Positions 59,273 through 64,000 of a stretch of 64,000 bases of DNA are shown in pieces. The DNA comes from Paenibacillus flagellatus (GTDB lineage Bacteria > Bacillota > Bacilli > Paenibacillales > NBRC-103111), in NCBI RefSeq assembly GCF_003217775.1, contig NZ_QJVJ01000009.1, positions 310,001 to 374,000 of the forward strand, given 5' to 3'. The notes under the pieces are model-generated. The model made no database searches. It was given only the letters and a program-made list of their open reading frames with translations, and was not told the DNA's origin. Positions within the stretch are counted from its first letter, which is position 1. The number at the start of each line of letters is the position of its first letter. The position numbers and the translations under genes were made by a program.

Positions 59273-59312
59273 TTGACAGTCTCCCGGCGACCGGGTAAAC
59301 TATGTTTTGGGC
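59273..59312 (+). promoter_or_regulatory. pyrG promoter with a GGGC transcription start
   Basis: TTGACA (59273-59278), 17-bp spacer, TAAACT (59296-59301), and GGGC at 59309-59312, the correct distance for the first transcribed bases. GGGC starts are used for reiterative G addition when CTP is low in Bacillus subtilis pyrG. Confidence 0.8.
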
Positions 59313-59384
59313 TATAGATTTACAATTCGTTGACGTTTCCGACTAAAGTGCCCCGTTTCGGCGGGAGTCACTTTTATTTTTTTT
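59309..59384 (+). promoter_or_regulatory. pyrG attenuator sensitive to CTP (reiterative transcription type)
   Basis: The leader holds a terminator AAAGTG-CCCCG...CGGG-AGT-CACTTT (59345-59374) with a T-rich tail to 59384. Its 5' arm contains TGCCCCG, able to pair with extra G residues added at the GGGC start. This matches the known Bacillus subtilis mechanism: low CTP gives poly-G that forms an antiterminator, letting pyrG be expressed (established knowledge; assignment here is inference). Confidence 0.75.
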
Positions 59385-59420
59385 GCCTGAACCTTGAACG
59401 GACGTGCTCTACAGACTTGA

Positions 59421-61052
<1,632 letters not shown>

Positions 61053-61097
61053 ATGTTTAACTTTTTTGTAAATCCTTTCAACTTTATTTGCGATGGA

Positions 61098-61126
61098 GCA
61101 GGAATCCCGATCTTTGCAGCGAATGT
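61098..61126 (+). promoter_or_regulatory. sigma-H-type promoter of spo0F
   Basis: GCAGGAATC (61098-61106), 11-nt spacer, AGCGAATGT (61118-61126), matching RnAGGAWWW-N11/12-RnnGAATWW with one mismatch at each end. spo0F is a known sigma-H gene in Bacillus. Confidence 0.65.
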
Positions 61127-61221
61127 TATTAACCATACTCGATGCAAGCTGCAGGGAACAAGGCGGGTACGGGCGCCGTTCGTCGCCCGGCTCGATTCCA
61201 AGTTGTAGGGAGGTTTGATAA

Positions 61222-61614
61222 TTGGATAAGAAGAAAGTGTTGATCGTCGACGACCAAAACGGCATCCGGGTTTTGCTGGTTGAAGTGTTCAGCAACGAAG
61301 GGTACAATACGTTTCAAGCTTCCAACGGCAAATTGGCGCTCGAAATCGTCCGCAAAGAATCTCCCGATTTAGTGCTGCTTGACATGAAAATCCCGGGCAT
61401 GGACGGACTGGACATTTTGAAGCATATCAAACAGATCGACGCCAGCATCAAGGTGATCATGATGACCGCTTACGGGGAGCTGGACATGATCAAGGAAGCG
61501 ACCGATCTGGGAGCGCTCATGCACTTTACGAAACCTTTCGATATCGACGAGCTGAGACAAGCCGTCAACAGCCAACTGCGCACGGATACGCCGCGGCTCG
61601 CCATAGGATCCTGA
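61222..61614 (+). CDS. spo0F: sporulation phosphorelay response regulator Spo0F
   Basis: 130 residues, a single receiver domain. TTG 61222 with AGGGAGG upstream. Acid pocket [15 protein letters not shown] (Asp10/11), phospho-acceptor Asp54-type in [14 protein letters not shown], Thr in VIMMTAYGE and Lys in [11 protein letters not shown]. No output domain. Passes phosphate from sporulation kinases to Spo0B. Position before fbaA as in Bacillus subtilis. Confidence 0.96.
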   Translation: MDKKKVLIVDDQNGIRVLLVEVFSNEGYNTFQASNGKLALEIVRKESPDLVLLDMKIPGMDGLDILKHIKQIDASIKVIMMTAYGELDMIKEATDLGALMHFTKPFDIDELRQAVNSQLRTDTPRLAIGS

Positions 61615-61634
61615 CAAGGGTCCTATTTTTTTTT
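61603..61634 (+). terminator. intrinsic terminator overlapping the spo0F stop
   Basis: Stem ATAGGATCC / GGGTCCTAT (one mismatch) with a TGACAA loop that contains the stop codon, then nine T. Confidence 0.85.
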
Positions 61635-61671
61635 CGTCGAGGCGAAAGGTCCCCGTCTTTCCGGGGAATGA

Positions 61672-61701
61672 TTACAATTTGTTGGACGAGTATGCTATAA
61701 T
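61672..61701 (+). promoter_or_regulatory. fbaA promoter (extended -10)
   Basis: TTACAA (61672-61677), 18-bp spacer, TATAAT (61696-61701) preceded by TATGC, an extended -10. Confidence 0.7.
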
Positions 61702-61755
61702 GATTCAGTATTGCATTCGGATCTCACACAGAAGAACGTTTAGGAGGAACGACCA

Positions 61756-62610
61756 ATGCCACTTGTCTCGATGAACGAGTTTTTGCCGAAAGCGAAAGCG
61801 AACAAATTCGCCGTCGGCCAATTCAACATGAACAATCTGGAGTTCGCGCAAGCGATCATGGAAGCGGCGATCGAGGAGAAATCGCCGTTCATTTTCGGCG
61901 TGAGCGAAGGCGCCCTGAAATATATGGGGATGGAATTCACGGTAGCGATCGCGGAAGCGGCGGCGAAGAAATCCGGCTTGCCGATCGCGCTTCACCTGGA
62001 TCACGGCAGCAGCTTCGAAGTGGCGATGAAATGTATCCGCGCCGGCTTCAGCTCCGTCATGTTCGACGGCTCCCACTATCCGCTCGAGGAGAACATCCGT
62101 CTGACGAAGGAAGTCGTCAAAGCGGCCAAAGCGATGGGCGTATCGGTCGAGGGCGAGCTCGGCACGATCGGCGGCGTCGAGGACGACATCAGCGTCGACG
62201 AGGAGCATGCCAACCTGGCGAAGCCGGAAGAAGCGATCCGCTTCTACGAGGAGACGGGCGTCGATTGCCTCGCGATCGCGGTCGGCACGGCGCACGGCAT
62301 GTACAAGGGCGAGCCGAAAATTCATTATGACATCATTGAGCAAGTGGCGAAGGCGATCCCGGTTCCGATCGTGCTGCACGGCGGCTCCGGCGTTCCGGAC
62401 GAGGCGATCCGCCAATCGATCGCGGCCGGCGTAGGCAAAATCAACGTCAATACGGAAAACCAGGTCGCCTGCACCGATGCGATCCGCGACGTGCTGGGCA
62501 AAGACGCCAACGTATACGATCCCCGCAAATATTTGACCCCTGCCCGCAAAGCGATGGTCGAAGTCGTCAAATCGAAAATTCGTCTGTTCGGCAGCAGCAA
62601 CCAAGCGTAA
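61756..62610 (+). CDS. fbaA: class II fructose-bisphosphate aldolase
   Basis: 284 residues; ATG 61756 follows TAGGAGG. Class II zinc aldolase: FAVGQFNMNNLEFAQAIM, ALHLDHGSSFEVAMKCIRAG (Asp and His), SVMFDGSHYPLEENI, VEGELGTIGGVEDD, GTAHGMYKG (His) and VLHGGSGVPDEAI (His). Splits fructose-1,6-bisphosphate in glycolysis. Neighbours spo0F and murA match Bacillus subtilis. Confidence 0.96.
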   Translation: MPLVSMNEFLPKAKANKFAVGQFNMNNLEFAQAIMEAAIEEKSPFIFGVSEGALKYMGMEFTVAIAEAAAKKSGLPIALHLDHGSSFEVAMKCIRAGFSSVMFDGSHYPLEENIRLTKEVVKAAKAMGVSVEGELGTIGGVEDDISVDEEHANLAKPEEAIRFYEETGVDCLAIAVGTAHGMYKGEPKIHYDIIEQVAKAIPVPIVLHGGSGVPDEAIRQSIAAGVGKINVNTENQVACTDAIRDVLGKDANVYDPRKYLTPARKAMVEVVKSKIRLFGSSNQA

Positions 62611-62621
62611 ACGAAGCGAAT

Positions 62622-62672
62622 ACGGGAAATTCACCGGCGGGAAAGGTCCCGGTGGGTTTCCCGTTCTTTTCT
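62622..62672 (+). terminator. intrinsic terminator after fbaA
   Basis: Outer stem ACGGGAAA / TTTCCCGT and inner stem CACCGG / CCGGTG, followed by TTCTTTTCTT. Confidence 0.85.
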
Positions 62673-62706
62673 TGTCTGCACTACAATGGGGAGGAATTTG
62701 CTGGAC

Positions 62707-63993
62707 ATGACGGGTAAACTTATGATCGCGGGAGGCCGGCCGCTTCGGGGGACGGTCACGATCAGCGGCGCGAAGAACAGCGCGGTCGCCTTGATACCCG
62801 CGGCGATTTTGGCGGAAACGACGGTAGTGTTGGACAATCTCCCGGTCATCAGCGACGTCGGCATCTACACCGAGCTGCTGAGCGAGCTCGGGGCGGGCGT
62901 CGTGCGGAACGGCGATCAGATGGTCATCGACCCTTCGTCGATGAAATCGCATCCGATGCCGAACGGCAACGTCAAGAAGCTTCGCGCTTCTTATTACTTG
63001 ATGGGCGCTCTCCTCGGCCGGTTCGGGGAAGCGACGATCGGCCTGCCGGGCGGCTGCAATTTCGAGCCCCGACCGATCGATCAGCATATGAAAGGCTTCG
63101 AGGCGCTGGGTGCGGAAGTGCGCAACGAATTCGGCAGCCTGCACATTCGGGCGAAGCAGCTGCGCGGAGCGAAAATTTATTTGGACGTCGTCAGCGTCGG
63201 AGCGACGATCAACATCATGTTGGCGGCCTCGCGCGCCAAAGGCATCACTTTGATCGAAAATGCGGCCAAAGAGCCAGAAATTATAGATGTAGCCACGTTG
63301 CTGAACGCGATGGGGGCGAAAATTAAAGGGGCGGGCACCGAAACGATCCGCATCGAAGGGGTCGATTCGCTGCACGGCTGCCGGCACTCCATCATTCCCG
63401 ACCGGATTCAGGCCGGTTCGTACATGATTGCGGCCGCGGCCACCCGCGGGGACGTCGTTATCGATAACGTCATCCCGAAGCATATGGAGGCGTTGACCGC
63501 CAAGCTGCAGGAGATGGGCGTCCACATTTACGAGATGGACGAATCGATCCGCGTCGTAGGCCAACCGGAATACGAAAGCGTCGACGTGAAAGCGCTCGTC
63601 TACCCCGGCTTCGCCACCGATCTCCAATCCCCGATGACCAGTCTGCTCACCCAAGCGAAAGGCGTCAGCATTTTGACCGACTACGTGTACAACAACCGGT
63701 TCAAGCACGTTCCCGAATTGATCCGAATGGGAGCGAAGATCAAGGTCGAAGGGCGCTCGGCCATTATCGAAGGCGGTCCTCTGACCGCGGCCAAGGTAAA
63801 GGCGACCGACCTGCGTGCGGGAGCGGCGCTGTTCACCGCGGCGCTGACCGTTTCGTCGGGCGTTACCGAGATCGGCGGAACCGAATACATTTACCGGGGA
63901 TACGAGAACCTGGTGTCCAATTTGCGCAGCCTGGGCGCGGAAATCTGGGAAGAGGAAAGCCCGGAGCTGGCCCCCGTTGCGAGAATAGATTGA
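62707..63993 (+). CDS. murA: UDP-N-acetylglucosamine 1-carboxyvinyltransferase
   Basis: 428 residues; ATG 62707 ([10 protein letters not shown]) matches the N-terminus of Bacillus subtilis MurAB (MurZ), and GGGGAGG lies 12 nt upstream; TTG 62698 is an alternative. EPSP-synthase-like fold: [14 protein letters not shown], fosfomycin-target Cys117 in [31 protein letters not shown] and [14 protein letters not shown]. First committed step of peptidoglycan synthesis. Genomes of this group usually have two MurA proteins; position after fbaA marks this as the murAB-type copy. Confidence 0.95.
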   Translation: MTGKLMIAGGRPLRGTVTISGAKNSAVALIPAAILAETTVVLDNLPVISDVGIYTELLSELGAGVVRNGDQMVIDPSSMKSHPMPNGNVKKLRASYYLMGALLGRFGEATIGLPGGCNFEPRPIDQHMKGFEALGAEVRNEFGSLHIRAKQLRGAKIYLDVVSVGATINIMLAASRAKGITLIENAAKEPEIIDVATLLNAMGAKIKGAGTETIRIEGVDSLHGCRHSIIPDRIQAGSYMIAAAATRGDVVIDNVIPKHMEALTAKLQEMGVHIYEMDESIRVVGQPEYESVDVKALVYPGFATDLQSPMTSLLTQAKGVSILTDYVYNNRFKHVPELIRMGAKIKVEGRSAIIEGGPLTAAKVKATDLRAGAALFTAALTVSSGVTEIGGTEYIYRGYENLVSNLRSLGAEIWEEESPELAPVARID

Positions 63994-64000
63994 AAGAAAT

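Overview
The window is chromosomal DNA from a GC-rich, endospore-forming Firmicute of the Paenibacillaceae (Paenibacillus/Cohnella type). The evidence is spo0F with a sigma-H-type promoter, the delta subunit gene rpoE, a reiterative-transcription leader on pyrG, a c-di-AMP riboswitch on a cell-wall hydrolase gene, strong GGAGG ribosome sites with frequent GTG/TTG starts, and gene order shared with Bacillus subtilis on the right side (ywhD, pbpG, speE, speB, ywiB, argS, rpoE, pyrG, spo0F, fbaA, murA). I saw no rRNA, tRNA, CRISPR array, insertion sequence or prophage.

Positions 1-13.4 kb are accessory and housekeeping genes: a cut-off GNAT acetyltransferase, a four-gene operon with a glutathionylspermidine-synthase-like ATP-grasp protein and a DUF350 membrane protein, a tandem-rhodanese sulfurtransferase, a frameshifted VOC-fold gene, exoA behind a VanZ/RDD membrane gene, a TetR repressor divergent from a drug-efflux MFS pump with clear operators, an AI-2E-family transporter and an Asp-box lipoprotein. 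Positions 13.5-19.7 kb (minus strand) hold a five-gene nickel-type ABC importer under a NikR whose tail is an extended His/Glu/Gly tract encoded by a hexanucleotide repeat. Positions 20.6-23.5 kb hold an ECF sigma factor fused to a large C-terminal module that resembles a BtrH/C39-type fold, translationally coupled to a solute-binding protein with no signal peptide.

Positions 23.9-35.1 kb are small regulators and stress-type genes (SRPBCC, DUF6157, AraC, TetR, MarR, a membrane sensor domain), a patch of visibly lower GC at 29.4-31.8 kb with a secreted helical protein and a glucose/sorbosone-dehydrogenase-like protein, a single-domain FAD oxidoreductase, threonine synthase and a LysR regulator. 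Positions 35.1-44.7 kb are one long operon: a PRD/EIIB-type activator with a palindromic operator, an amidohydrolase/deacetylase, a free PRD protein, an SFCGS-family protein, DUF4311 and DUF4310 membrane proteins, a DgaE-like ammonia-lyase, a KDGP aldolase, and its own HPr and enzyme I. The two catabolic enzymes need a 6-phosphorylated amino-sugar acid, yet there is no kinase and no recognisable PTS EII. I therefore infer that DUF4310/DUF4311/SFCGS form an unrecognised PTS-type permease. This is the strongest candidate for an undescribed system here.

Positions 44.7-64 kb are mostly core: an NlpC/P60 hydrolase behind a c-di-AMP riboswitch, a large M1 peptidase and a membrane partner, ywhD, the class A penicillin-binding protein pbpG, spermidine/agmatine genes speE-speB, an AGE-family epimerase, ywiB-argS, an S8 serine protease without signal peptide, then rpoE, pyrG, spo0F, fbaA and murA, with most units separated by clear intrinsic terminators.
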